Below are positions 9,101 through 16,480 of a stretch of 64,000 nt of DNA, piece after piece; the stretch's first letter is position 1, and each line of letters begins with the position of its first letter. A program made the translations under genes and the position numbers. Under the pieces are notes generated by a model, which saw only the letters and a list, made by a program, of their open reading frames with translations, was not told where the DNA came from and made no database searches. The DNA is from Agrobacterium salinitolerans (lineage in GTDB: Bacteria > Pseudomonadota > Alphaproteobacteria > Rhizobiales > Rhizobiaceae): the NCBI RefSeq assembly GCF_002008225.1, contig NZ_MRDH01000006.1, forward strand, positions 186,001-250,000, given 5' to 3'.

Positions 9101-9280
9101 TCAGTAATAATTCATATACTGGTAGCGGGCGGTCAGCTGCGGGTAGTCCGGTCCCTGCGTTTCAGACTTGTGCTCATAAAGGCTAAACGTCGTTGCTACC
9201 ATTGCGATAACCAGTACTGTCCAGGCGGTGCTGATGACGCTGATTTTCGCCGAAGTAGACTGTTTTTCTCTTACAAACAT
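9101..9280 (-). CDS. Small membrane protein, 59 residues, function unknown
   Basis: Starting at the ATG at 9280 (Shine-Dalgarno AAAGGAACGG just upstream), the product begins MFVREKQSTSAKISVIS, has one membrane helix (about residues 15-34, TAWTVLVIAMVATTFSLYEH) and a hydrophilic C-terminus ending in the aromatic run YQYMNYY. An alternative upstream ATG at 9334 would lack a Shine-Dalgarno. It lies 41 bases before the 44-residue membrane ORF on the same strand. I do not recognise the family. Confidence 0.55.
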   Translation of the reverse strand: MFVREKQSTSAKISVISTAWTVLVIAMVATTFSLYEHKSETQGPDYPQLTARYQYMNYY

Positions 9281-9312
9281 CTGTCCGTTCCTTTGGTTCT
9301 GTCTTAACGCAC

Positions 9313-9326
9313 CATGTTTCAACATG
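9313..9326. promoter_or_regulatory. Palindrome upstream of the 59-residue ORF
   Basis: CATGTT-TC-AACATG, a perfect 6-bp inverted repeat 33 bases before the start codon at 9280. Position and symmetry suit a repressor or activator half-site pair; no regulator is identified. Confidence 0.35.
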
Positions 9327-9420
9327 TTCCGCATTAACCGTAAAAATCGATTAGCATCGCCCCGGTGAAACTTCCTTGAATGGCTCGTTCATCTGGCGTT
9401 CAGGAATCTGGCGAAGGGCG

Positions 9421-9489
9421 TCATTCGAAAAAAACATACTCGGCTGCGAATGATGCGATGACCGAAAGGACGATCATGAAGGCCAGCAT
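9421..9489 (-). CDS. Possible 22-residue membrane microprotein
   Basis: ATG at 9489, TGA at 9421-9423; the predicted peptide is MLAFMIVLSVIASFAAEYVF followed by FE, one hydrophobic helix and little else. A CGGAGAA Shine-Dalgarno lies about 8 bases upstream. Peptides of this size can be subunits of membrane complexes (as with CydX or KdpF), but nothing here ties it to a partner. Its size makes chance occurrence possible; the Shine-Dalgarno and the two neighbouring small membrane ORFs are the support. Confidence 0.4.
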   Translation of the reverse strand: MLAFMIVLSVIASFAAEYVFFE

Positions 9490-9716
9490 TTTCAGTTCTC
9501 CGGGTGATTAACGGGTGAGGGGCGTTTCGGTTTCCCGATGCTGTGCATTTAAACAAAATAGCTGTGAAACAGCACTGAACGGCCCATTCATCCGGGGTTC
9601 ACGCCACAGCCGTGCGTGTGAGGGATAGTTATAAAGTCTTGCGCGGCGTGCCTCTCCATGACAAAAGGCGGCACATATGTCGAAGCGTCGAGACGCGCCC
9701 ACCACTTGAGAGCGAT

Positions 9717-10211
9717 ATGACGATTGCCTTTTATCCAGGATCCTTCGATCCGATGACCAACGGACATCTGGATGTGCTTCTCCAGGCGCTGAACGTGGCG
9801 TCGAAAGTCATCGTGGCCGTCGGCATTCATCCCGGAAAGGCGCCGCTGTTCAGCTTCGAGGAACGGGCAGGGCTGATAAAGCAGGCGCTTGCCGAACATC
9901 TGCCGGGTGAAGCGGCGCGCATGGAAGTCGTCTCCTTCGATAATCTGGTCGTCGATGCCGCCCGAAAGCACGGCGCACGCCTTCTGCTGCGCGGCCTGCG
10001 CGACGGCACCGATCTCGATTATGAAATGCAGATGGCCGGCATGAACCGCCAGATGGCGCCGGATATCCAGACCGTATTCCTGCCCGCCGGCACATCGTCG
10101 CGACCCATTACAGCCACATTGGTCCGGCAAATCGCCGCCATGGGCGGCAATGTCGAGGCTTTCGTGCCGAAAGCCGTGCTTGAAGCCCTCAACGCCAAGC
10201 TGAAGCGCTGA
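9717..10211 (+). CDS. coaD: Phosphopantetheine adenylyltransferase CoaD
   Basis: A 164-residue protein starting [20 protein letters not shown], with the nucleotidyltransferase HxGH-like motif TNGH at about residues 14-17 and the C-terminal ATP-binding motif [15 protein letters not shown] (ISSTxVR-type). It makes dephospho-CoA from phosphopantetheine and ATP, the fourth step of CoA synthesis. The ATG at 9717 gives the standard N-terminus; longer readings are rejected. It is followed on the same strand by two cyclophilin genes, a gene order common in rhizobia. Confidence 0.97.
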   Translation: MTIAFYPGSFDPMTNGHLDVLLQALNVASKVIVAVGIHPGKAPLFSFEERAGLIKQALAEHLPGEAARMEVVSFDNLVVDAARKHGARLLLRGLRDGTDLDYEMQMAGMNRQMAPDIQTVFLPAGTSSRPITATLVRQIAAMGGNVEAFVPKAVLEALNAKLKR

Positions 10212-10240
10212 CTTCAGCCTTACATTCTGGAGCCAATCCG

Positions 10241-10810
10241 ATGAAACTCGTTCGATTTGCCTTTGCCGGCGCCATGTTTGCAGGCGCACTTGCCGCCAGC
10301 ACCCTTGCTTCTGCAGCCGAACTCTTGACCGTGCAGCTGAAGGACGGTCCTGTCGTCATCGAGCTGATGCCGGAAGTTGCGCCCAAGCACGTTGCGCAGA
10401 TCGAGGCGCTGGCCAAGAAGGGCGCTTATGACAATGTCGCCTTCCACCGCGTCATCGACGGCTTCATGGCGCAGACCGGCGACGTGCAATACGGCAACAT
10501 GGAAAAGGGCTTCAGCGCCCAGCGCGCGGGTACGGGCGGTTCCGACCTGCCGGATATTCCGGCCGAATTCTCCAAGGTTCCGTTCACGCGCGGCGTGGTC
10601 GGCATGGCCCGCTCGCAGGATCCGAACTCCGCCAATTCGCAGTTCTTCATCATGTTTGCCGACGGCCCGTTCCTGAACGGTCAATATACCGTGGTCGGCA
10701 AGGTCGTGTCCGGCATGGAAGCCGTGGACAAGATCAAGCGCGGGCAGGGCGGCAACGGCGAAGTTTCCAACCCCGACCGGATGATCAAGGTCACCGTCGG
10801 CAAGAAGTAA
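10241..10810 (+). CDS. Periplasmic cyclophilin-type peptidyl-prolyl isomerase
   Basis: A 189-residue protein with a cleavable signal peptide (positive MKLVRF start, hydrophobic core, likely cut after ASTLASAAEL at about residue 26), so it acts in the periplasm. The mature part is a complete cyclophilin domain with VAFHRVIDGFMAQTGD (catalytic Arg), MARSQDPNSANSQFFI and LNGQYTVVGKVVSGMEAVD. It corresponds to PpiA. It begins 29 bases after coaD and is followed 35 bases later by a cytosolic paralogue, suggesting a tandem duplication in which one copy gained or kept an export signal. Confidence 0.95.
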   Translation: MKLVRFAFAGAMFAGALAASTLASAAELLTVQLKDGPVVIELMPEVAPKHVAQIEALAKKGAYDNVAFHRVIDGFMAQTGDVQYGNMEKGFSAQRAGTGGSDLPDIPAEFSKVPFTRGVVGMARSQDPNSANSQFFIMFADGPFLNGQYTVVGKVVSGMEAVDKIKRGQGGNGEVSNPDRMIKVTVGKK

Positions 10811-10845
10811 GGTAGGGCAATAGAGCCCGAACAGAGGAGAATAAC

Positions 10846-11355
10846 ATGGCCGAGATCAAGGATCCGGAAAACACCATCATCATGGAAACCACGACCGGCA
10901 AGGTCGTGATCCAGCTGCTACCTGAAGTTGCGCCGGGCCACGTTGCCCGCATCAAGGAACTGGTATCGGAAGGCGCCTATGACGGCGTCGTTTTCCACCG
11001 CGTCATCGAAGACTTCATGGCCCAGACGGGTGACGTGAAGTTCGGCAAGAAGGGTTCCGAAAGCTTCAACCCGGCCCGCGCCGGCATGGGCGGTTCCGAC
11101 AAGGAAGACCTGAAGGCAGAATTCTCCGCCATTCCGCATGTGCGCGGCACCTGCTCCATGGCCCGTTCGCAGAGCCCGAACTCCGCCAACTCGCAGTTCT
11201 TCATCTGCTTTACCGATTCCCCGTGGCTCAACAAGCAGTACACCGTCTGGGGCCAGGTCATCGAAGGCATGGAAGCCATCGACAAGGTCAAGCGCGGCGA
11301 GCCGGTGAAGGATCCCGATTCGATCGTTTCGATGAAGCTCGCTTCTGCGGCTTGA
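10846..11355 (+). CDS. Cytosolic cyclophilin-type peptidyl-prolyl isomerase
   Basis: A 169-residue cyclophilin without a signal peptide (MAEIKDPENTIIMET), matching PpiB-type enzymes. It carries VVFHRVIEDFMAQTGD, MARSQSPNSANSQFFICF and LNKQYTVWGQVIEGMEAID; the Trp of YTVWG is the residue linked with cyclosporin binding in many cyclophilins. A clear Shine-Dalgarno (AGAGGAG) precedes the start. It is paralogous to the exported cyclophilin immediately upstream, and the pair is closed by a terminator at 11379-11405. Confidence 0.95.
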   Translation: MAEIKDPENTIIMETTTGKVVIQLLPEVAPGHVARIKELVSEGAYDGVVFHRVIEDFMAQTGDVKFGKKGSESFNPARAGMGGSDKEDLKAEFSAIPHVRGTCSMARSQSPNSANSQFFICFTDSPWLNKQYTVWGQVIEGMEAIDKVKRGEPVKDPDSIVSMKLASAA

Positions 11356-11378
11356 GTGTAACGTATAAAGCGTTTACC

Positions 11379-11405
11379 CGCTCCGCAGCAAACTGCGGGG
11401 CGTTT
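11379..11405 (+). terminator. Rho-independent terminator after the cyclophilin pair
   Basis: A 10-bp GC-rich stem (11379-11388 with 11393-11402, one G-T pair), a CAAA loop and a short T-run, 24 bases after the cyclophilin stop. Confidence 0.7.
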
Positions 11406-11436
11406 CACATTGATGACAAGGGTGCCAACCATTCAG

Positions 11437-11521
11437 ACGTCATCCTCGGGCTTGTCCCGAGGATCTAACGATCCACAACGTCAACGTGGTTAGATCCTCG
11501 GGACAAGCCCGAGGATGACGT
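11437..11521. repeat. Palindromic intergenic repeat, family A, copy 1
   Basis: A perfect inverted repeat with 33-bp arms (11437-11469 and 11489-11521) around a 19-base loop. Each arm contains a smaller hairpin, CCTCGGGCTTGTCCCGAGG or its complement. Two more copies lie at 13844-13929 and 27547-27632. In size and two-palindrome layout it resembles the mosaic intergenic repeats described in Rhizobiaceae. It sits between the cyclophilin pair and queA. Confidence 0.9.
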
Positions 11522-11554
11522 CGAGTGTAGAGGCACGCTTGTCATCACCTTCCA

Positions 11555-11583
11555 CCCGCCCCACGCAATGCAGGGCGGGTTTT
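11555..11583 (+). terminator. Terminator-like hairpin in the queA leader
   Basis: CCCGCCC (11555-11561) pairs with GGGCGGG (11573-11579), followed by TTTT. It lies only 23 bases before the queA start, so it either ends transcription coming from upstream or attenuates queA-tgt. No riboswitch aptamer of a known queuosine-precursor class is evident before it. Confidence 0.5.
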
Positions 11584-11605
11584 GATATTTTCGAGAGCCC
11601 CTGCA

Positions 11606-12688
11606 ATGCGCGTAGACCTGTTCGATTTCGATCTGCCCGAGGAGAATATCGCCCTTCGCCCGGCAAACCCGCGCGACAGTGCGCGCCTGCTGGTGGTCGA
11701 TCCGAATGAAAATCGCATGGAAGACCATCGCGTCTTCGACCTTCCGTCCTTCCTGCGACCCGGCGATGCGCTTGTCTTCAACGACACCCGCGTCATTCCT
11801 GCCCAGCTGGAAGGCGTGCGCCTGCGCGAAGGCGCGCCGGAGACGGCGGTTTCGGCCACGCTGCACATGCGCGCCGATCAATCGCGCTGGAAGGCCTTCG
11901 CGCGTCCCGGCAAGCGCATCAAGGAAGGCGACCGCATCCGGTTTGGTTACGAGCGCGACAATGCTTGCGGCCTTGCCCATCTGGAAGCCACCGTCGAGGA
12001 AAAGGGCGAGGACGGCGAAATCACGCTGCTGTTCGACGTCTCCGGCCCGGTGCTGGATGAGGCGATTGCCTCGGTCGGCCATATTCCGCTGCCGCCTTAC
12101 ATCGCCGCCAAGCGACCGGAAGATGCGCAGGACCAGACGGACTACCAGACCATTTATGCCCGCGAAAAGGGCGCTGTCGCCGCCCCCACCGCCGGCCTGC
12201 ATTTCACGCCCGAGCTGTTTGCGGCGCTCGACAAGGCCGGTATCGAGCGGCATTTCGTGACGCTTCACGTGGGGGCAGGCACCTTCCTGCCGGTCAAGGC
12301 CGACGATACCGATGACCACAAGATGCATTTCGAGATCGGCCACGTCTCGCAGGAAACCGCTGACCGGCTGAATGCGGTGAAGGCGCGCGGCGGGCGTATC
12401 GTCTGTGTCGGCACGACGTCGCTGAGGCTGATCGAAAGTGCGGCGACGGAAGATGGCGCCATCCACCCATGGTCCAATGCTACCGGCATCTTCATCACGC
12501 CGGGATACCGCTTCCGCGCGGTCGATATGCTCATGACCAATTTCCACCTGCCGAAATCGACGCTGTTCATGCTCGTTTCGGCTTTCTGCGGTCTCGAAAC
12601 GATGCGTGACGCATATAAGCACGCCATAGAAACCGGATACCGCTTCTATTCCTATGGCGATTCCAGCCTGTTGTTCCGGAAAAACTGA
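11606..12688 (+). CDS. queA: S-adenosylmethionine:tRNA ribosyltransferase-isomerase QueA
   Basis: A 360-residue QueA, which transfers and isomerises the ribosyl part of SAM onto preQ1-tRNA to give epoxyqueuosine. Motifs seen: [20 protein letters not shown] at the start, [17 protein letters not shown], the long [20 protein letters not shown] block (about residues 178-197), [11 protein letters not shown] and [20 protein letters not shown] near the end. The ATG at 11606 gives the standard N-terminus. Its stop overlaps the tgt start by one base, so queA and tgt are translationally coupled. Confidence 0.97.
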   Translation: MRVDLFDFDLPEENIALRPANPRDSARLLVVDPNENRMEDHRVFDLPSFLRPGDALVFNDTRVIPAQLEGVRLREGAPETAVSATLHMRADQSRWKAFARPGKRIKEGDRIRFGYERDNACGLAHLEATVEEKGEDGEITLLFDVSGPVLDEAIASVGHIPLPPYIAAKRPEDAQDQTDYQTIYAREKGAVAAPTAGLHFTPELFAALDKAGIERHFVTLHVGAGTFLPVKADDTDDHKMHFEIGHVSQETADRLNAVKARGGRIVCVGTTSLRLIESAATEDGAIHPWSNATGIFITPGYRFRAVDMLMTNFHLPKSTLFMLVSAFCGLETMRDAYKHAIETGYRFYSYGDSSLLFRKN

Positions 12689-13818
12689 TGCACGACAAAT
12701 TCACTTTCACCCTGAAAGCCACGAGCGGCGGCGCGCGCCTCGGCGAAGTCGCCATGCCGCGCGGCGTCATTCGCACGCCCGCCTTCATGCCGGTCGGCAC
12801 GGTCGGCACCGTCAAGGCCATGTATCTCGATCAGGTGCGCGAGCTGGGGGCCGATATCATTCTCGGCAATACCTATCACCTGATGCTGCGGCCCGGCCCG
12901 GAGCGCGTGGCGCGCCTCGGTGGCCTGCATGAGCTGATCCGCTGGCCACACCCGATCCTCACCGATAGCGGCGGTTTTCAGGTGATGTCGCTTTCCGGCT
13001 TGCGAAAGCTTGACGAGCAGGGCGTGACTTTCAAGAGCCATGTTGACGGTTCGCTGCACCACATGTCGCCGGAACGCTCCATCGAAATTCAGGGCATGCT
13101 CGATTCCGACATTCAGATGCAGCTTGACGAATGCATCGCGCTGCCCGCCGAACGCAAGGAAATCGAGCGCGCCATGGAAATGTCGCTGCGTTGGGCGGAA
13201 CGCTGCCACGTCGCCTTTGGCGAGCAGCCCGGCAAGGCCATGTTCGGCATCGTGCAGGGCGGCGACCAGCCGGACCTGCGCATTCGTTCCGCAGAGGGAC
13301 TGAAGCAGCTCGATCTCAAGGGTTACGCCGTCGGTGGCCTTGCCGTCGGCGAGCCGCAGGATGTGATGCTCGGCATGCTCGATATCACCCTGCCGGTGCT
13401 GCCCACCGAAAAGCCGCGTTACCTGATGGGTGTCGGGACGCCTGACGATATTCTCAAGTCCGTCGCGCGCGGCATCGACATGTTCGACTGCGTGATGCCG
13501 ACCCGTTCCGGCCGCCATGGTCTCGCCTTCACCCGTCGGGGCAAGGTCAATATCCGCAATGCCCGCCACGCCGAGGATATGCGCCCGCTGGACGAGCAGT
13601 CCAACTGCCCGGCCTCGCGTGACTATTCCCGCGCCTATCTGCATCACCTCACGCGCTCCAACGAGGCGCTTGGCGGCATGCTGCTCTCCTGGCACAATCT
13701 TGCCTATTATCAGGAGCTGATGCAGGGTATCCGCAAGTCGATCGAGGAAGGCCGTTTCGCCGATTTTTATGCGGAAACCATCGAAATGTGGGCGCGGGGC
13801 GATATAGACCCGGTTTAG
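12688..13818 (+). CDS. tgt: tRNA-guanine transglycosylase Tgt (altered zinc site)
   Basis: A 376-residue bacterial-type Tgt that swaps guanine-34 for preQ1 in GUN-decoding tRNAs. The catalytic and substrate residues are present: [15 protein letters not shown] (Asp93), the GGLAVGEP loop and [18 protein letters not shown] with the nucleophilic Asp. The C-terminal zinc site is unusual: where E. coli has three Cys and one His, this protein reads [12 protein letters not shown] (Ser305, Cys307, Ser310) with His336 kept in [11 protein letters not shown], so two of three Cys ligands are Ser. It overlaps queA by one base, an operon of two successive queuosine steps. Confidence 0.96.
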   Translation: MHDKFTFTLKATSGGARLGEVAMPRGVIRTPAFMPVGTVGTVKAMYLDQVRELGADIILGNTYHLMLRPGPERVARLGGLHELIRWPHPILTDSGGFQVMSLSGLRKLDEQGVTFKSHVDGSLHHMSPERSIEIQGMLDSDIQMQLDECIALPAERKEIERAMEMSLRWAERCHVAFGEQPGKAMFGIVQGGDQPDLRIRSAEGLKQLDLKGYAVGGLAVGEPQDVMLGMLDITLPVLPTEKPRYLMGVGTPDDILKSVARGIDMFDCVMPTRSGRHGLAFTRRGKVNIRNARHAEDMRPLDEQSNCPASRDYSRAYLHHLTRSNEALGGMLLSWHNLAYYQELMQGIRKSIEEGRFADFYAETIEMWARGDIDPV

Positions 13819-13843
13819 GTTGCAGAGTTTTCCCCTCACTCGA

Positions 13844-13929
13844 CGTCATCCTCGGGCTTGTCCCGAGGATCCACCACTGTAGCAGAAATCAACGAGCGGC
13901 AGATCCTCGGGACAAGCCCGAGGATGACG
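13844..13929. repeat. Palindromic intergenic repeat, family A, copy 2
   Basis: Inverted repeat with 28-bp arms (13844-13871 and 13902-13929) nearly identical in sequence to copy 1 at 11437-11521 but with an unrelated 30-base loop. It lies between tgt and the pabB-like gene, so two copies flank queA-tgt at a distance of about 2.3 kb and in the same relative layout. Confidence 0.9.
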
Positions 13930-13989
13930 GAGGAGAAGTTTCCACCCGCCGCTTAAAACGCCCCAAACTTTCCTTCTACGGATTTTTCC

Positions 13990-15168
13990 TTGGCACATGC
14001 GCCTTACGTTCTTTTCCGGGATGATACGACCGGCACGGTGACAGCCTTCACCGAGCCGGAAGAGATCATCGTCGCGGATGAACCGGCGGCGTTTTTTGCC
14101 GCGCTGGAGCGCATGGAGGCGTTGCGGCGCGCCGGGAAATACCTTGCCGGCTACATGTCCTACGAGGCTGGTTTTCTGTTCGAGCCGAAGCTTGCGCCTT
14201 TTGCCGCCGAGCCCCGCAACGTACCGTTTCTCAATTTCGGCGTCTTCTCCGGCTCGCAGCCGGATGAAGGCCGCTTTGCGCGACCCGACGCGGTGCCAGA
14301 TGCGGACGCCTTTCTGACCGAACCGGTAGCGGCCTGGACGCTTCCCGAATATCGGCAGCGTTTCGAGAAGCTGCATGAGCATCTGCGCCGCGGTGATTGT
14401 TACCAGGGCAATCTGACCATGCCCGTTCACGCCCGCTGGAGCGGCGATCTGCTGACGGCCTTCTGGTCGTTGATCGAACGGCAGCCGGTGAAATATGGCG
14501 CGCTGGTCGATCTCGGCGGTCCGGTCATCCTGTCACGCTCGCCGGAACTGTTTTTCTCGATCGATGGCGAAGGTTTCATTGAGACCCACCCGATGAAGGG
14601 AACCACGCCGCGGGGCGCGGATGCGGAAGAGGACCGGGCGATCATCGCGGCGATGCTTGGCGACGAAAAAACACTCGCCGAAAACCGCATGATCGTCGAT
14701 CTCTTGCGCAACGATATTTCCCGCATCACCGAGGTTGGCAGCCTCGATGTGCCGCGGCTGTTCGATATCGAGACCTATCCCACCGTGCATCAGATGGTCA
14801 GCCATGTCAGGGCGAAACTTCTGCCCGATGTGACGGTGGAAGATATCTTCGCCGCCCTGTTTCCCTGCGGCTCCGTTACCGGCGCACCGAAAATGTGGGC
14901 GATGAAAATCCTGCGCGAGCTGGAGGCGACCCCGCGCGACGCCTATTGCGGCGCAATTGGCTTCATGTCTCCAGATGGTGAGATGCGGTTCTCCGTGGCG
15001 ATCCGCACGCTCAGCCTGTTTGACGACGGCCGTGCGGTCTTCAATGTCGGCGGCGGCATCGTGTTCGATTCCGTAGGTGAGGCAGAGTATGACGAGTGTC
15101 TGCTGAAATCGAAATTCGCGGTGGGGGACAGGTTGCTGCGGGCTAAGCAGCCAAATGTGTGCCCTTAG
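13990..15168 (+). CDS. pabB: Aminodeoxychorismate synthase component I (PabB-like)
   Basis: A protein of about 392 residues with a chorismate-binding domain: QRFEKLHEHLRRGDCYQGNLT, ILSRSPELFFSI, HPMKGTTPRG, ENRMIVDLLRNDISRI, YPTVHQMVSHV, FPCGSVTGAPKMWAMKIL and GAIGFMSPDGEMRFSVAIRT are the signature blocks of the PabB/TrpE group. The HPMKGT motif (Lys in place of the anthranilate-synthase Ala) favours aminodeoxychorismate synthase for folate over anthranilate synthase. There is no fused PabA or PabC. The most likely start is the TTG at 13990 (LAHAPYVLFRDD); no in-frame ATG is close and the Shine-Dalgarno is weak, so the exact start is uncertain. It converges with the decarboxylase gene. Confidence 0.88.
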   Translation: MAHAPYVLFRDDTTGTVTAFTEPEEIIVADEPAAFFAALERMEALRRAGKYLAGYMSYEAGFLFEPKLAPFAAEPRNVPFLNFGVFSGSQPDEGRFARPDAVPDADAFLTEPVAAWTLPEYRQRFEKLHEHLRRGDCYQGNLTMPVHARWSGDLLTAFWSLIERQPVKYGALVDLGGPVILSRSPELFFSIDGEGFIETHPMKGTTPRGADAEEDRAIIAAMLGDEKTLAENRMIVDLLRNDISRITEVGSLDVPRLFDIETYPTVHQMVSHVRAKLLPDVTVEDIFAALFPCGSVTGAPKMWAMKILRELEATPRDAYCGAIGFMSPDGEMRFSVAIRTLSLFDDGRAVFNVGGGIVFDSVGEAEYDECLLKSKFAVGDRLLRAKQPNVCP

Positions 15169-15202
15169 GAAAGCCGGTTACGGTTTTCGCTACCAAACGT
15201 CG

Positions 15203-16480
15203 TCAGCGCCCGATCACCTCAAACGTCCCATCCTCAACCAGCACTTCCTTCGCCGCCGGGTGGCTGAGAAAGCCCACGGGGCTGGCGCTGGCGCCATAGG
15301 CGCCCGATTGCAGGATGGCGATGAGGTCGCCGGCTTTCAGCTTCGGCAGGGCCGCATTGCGGGCAAGCGTATCGAGCGGCGTGCAGAGCGGGCCGACGAT
15401 GGTTGCCGTTTCCTCATGCTCCGCCTGCATCATGGCAGGTGCGACAATGGGATAGTTGCGCTTGACGATCTGGCCGAGATTGCCGGAGGCGGCGAGATGG
15501 TGATGCATGCCGCCATCCACCACCACGAAGGTGGTGCCGCGCGAGGTCTTTACCGAATTCACCTCCGCCACATAGAGGCCGCCGGAACCGGCGAGGAAAC
15601 GGCCGGGTTCGATGATGATATGGGCTTCGGCGATCAGCGGGTGCTCGTTAAGAAGCGCCTTGAGATCGGGAATGGAAGCGGCCACCTTGGCGAGATCAAG
15701 CGGCGTTTCGCCTGCAAAATAGGGGATGCCGAGACCGCCGCCGAGATCGATGGTTTCGAGCGGCTTGCCGAGCATCTCGGCCATGCGCGCGGCAACGGAA
15801 ATGCCGTGTCGCCACTGGGAGACAAGCATGTCGGCATCGAGAATCTGCGTGCCGCCGTAAATATGGACGCCGACGAGATCGATATATCGGGCGTCCTTGA
15901 AGAGCGGCAGGACATTTTCCAGCTCTTCCTCGTCGAAACCGAAGGCGGTGGCCTTGCCGCCCATGCGCATGGCGCCCGCCTGCGCATCCGGCACCGGATT
16001 GATGCGGATCGACGCCTTGACCGGCCTGCCGATCGCCTCGATGCGGGCAATTTCCTCGGCGCTTTCGATGTGGATTTCGCCGATACCGCTCTCGATCACT
16101 TCGCGCAGTTCGGCCATGCCTTTGCCGGGGCCGGCGAAGATGATGTTTTCCGCTGCGACACCAGCCTTAATGGCGGCGCGATATTCGCCGACGGAAGCGA
16201 TTTCCGCACCCGCACCTTCCTGCCGGAAAAGCGAGACGATGGCGGGCAGGGGATTGGCCTTCACCGAATAATAGATATCGGCAAAACCGCCCAGCGCGGT
16301 TTCGAGATCGCGATAGGCGCGACGCATGGCGGCGGCGTCATAAAGGAAGCACGGCGTTCCGGTCCCGGCGACAACATCGCGCACGGAAAGTCCGCCGATC
16401 ATCAGATCGTTCTCGCTTATGTCGAATGACGCGGCTGCAAAGGCCGGGCCGTGGGTCTGGGGTTTATCCGTTGGCGCCAT
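15203..16480 (-). CDS. Type III PLP-dependent decarboxylase (LysA/ornithine-decarboxylase fold)
   Basis: A protein of about 425 residues (start MAPTDKPQTHGP at 16480) with the alanine-racemase-like barrel and C-terminal beta domain of fold-III decarboxylases. The PLP lysine is Lys74 in YYSVKANP; HIYGGTQ, the phosphate-binding GGGLGIPY, EPGRFLAGSGG, the second catalytic Cys366 in GPLCTPLD and GAYGAS are all present, so it should be active. It differs from housekeeping LysA and resembles the decarboxylase subgroup found with an AMP ligase and an acyl carrier protein in exosortase-linked polysaccharide loci. It overlaps the upstream ligase gene by 17 bases and is last in the cassette. The substrate is unknown; a diamino acid or an ACP- or CoA-linked derivative is plausible. 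Confidence 0.88.
   Translation of the reverse strand: MAPTDKPQTHGPAFAAASFDISENDLMIGGLSVRDVVAGTGTPCFLYDAAAMRRAYRDLETALGGFADIYYSVKANPLPAIVSLFRQEGAGAEIASVGEYRAAIKAGVAAENIIFAGPGKGMAELREVIESGIGEIHIESAEEIARIEAIGRPVKASIRINPVPDAQAGAMRMGGKATAFGFDEEELENVLPLFKDARYIDLVGVHIYGGTQILDADMLVSQWRHGISVAARMAEMLGKPLETIDLGGGLGIPYFAGETPLDLAKVAASIPDLKALLNEHPLIAEAHIIIEPGRFLAGSGGLYVAEVNSVKTSRGTTFVVVDGGMHHHLAASGNLGQIVKRNYPIVAPAMMQAEHEETATIVGPLCTPLDTLARNAALPKLKAGDLIAILQSGAYGASASPVGFLSHPAAKEVLVEDGTFEVIGR

Noticed and set aside
11437-13929. Spaced repeats that might be a CRISPR array
   Set aside because: The repeats are palindromic intergenic elements kilobases apart with genes between, with no regular spacers and no cas genes.
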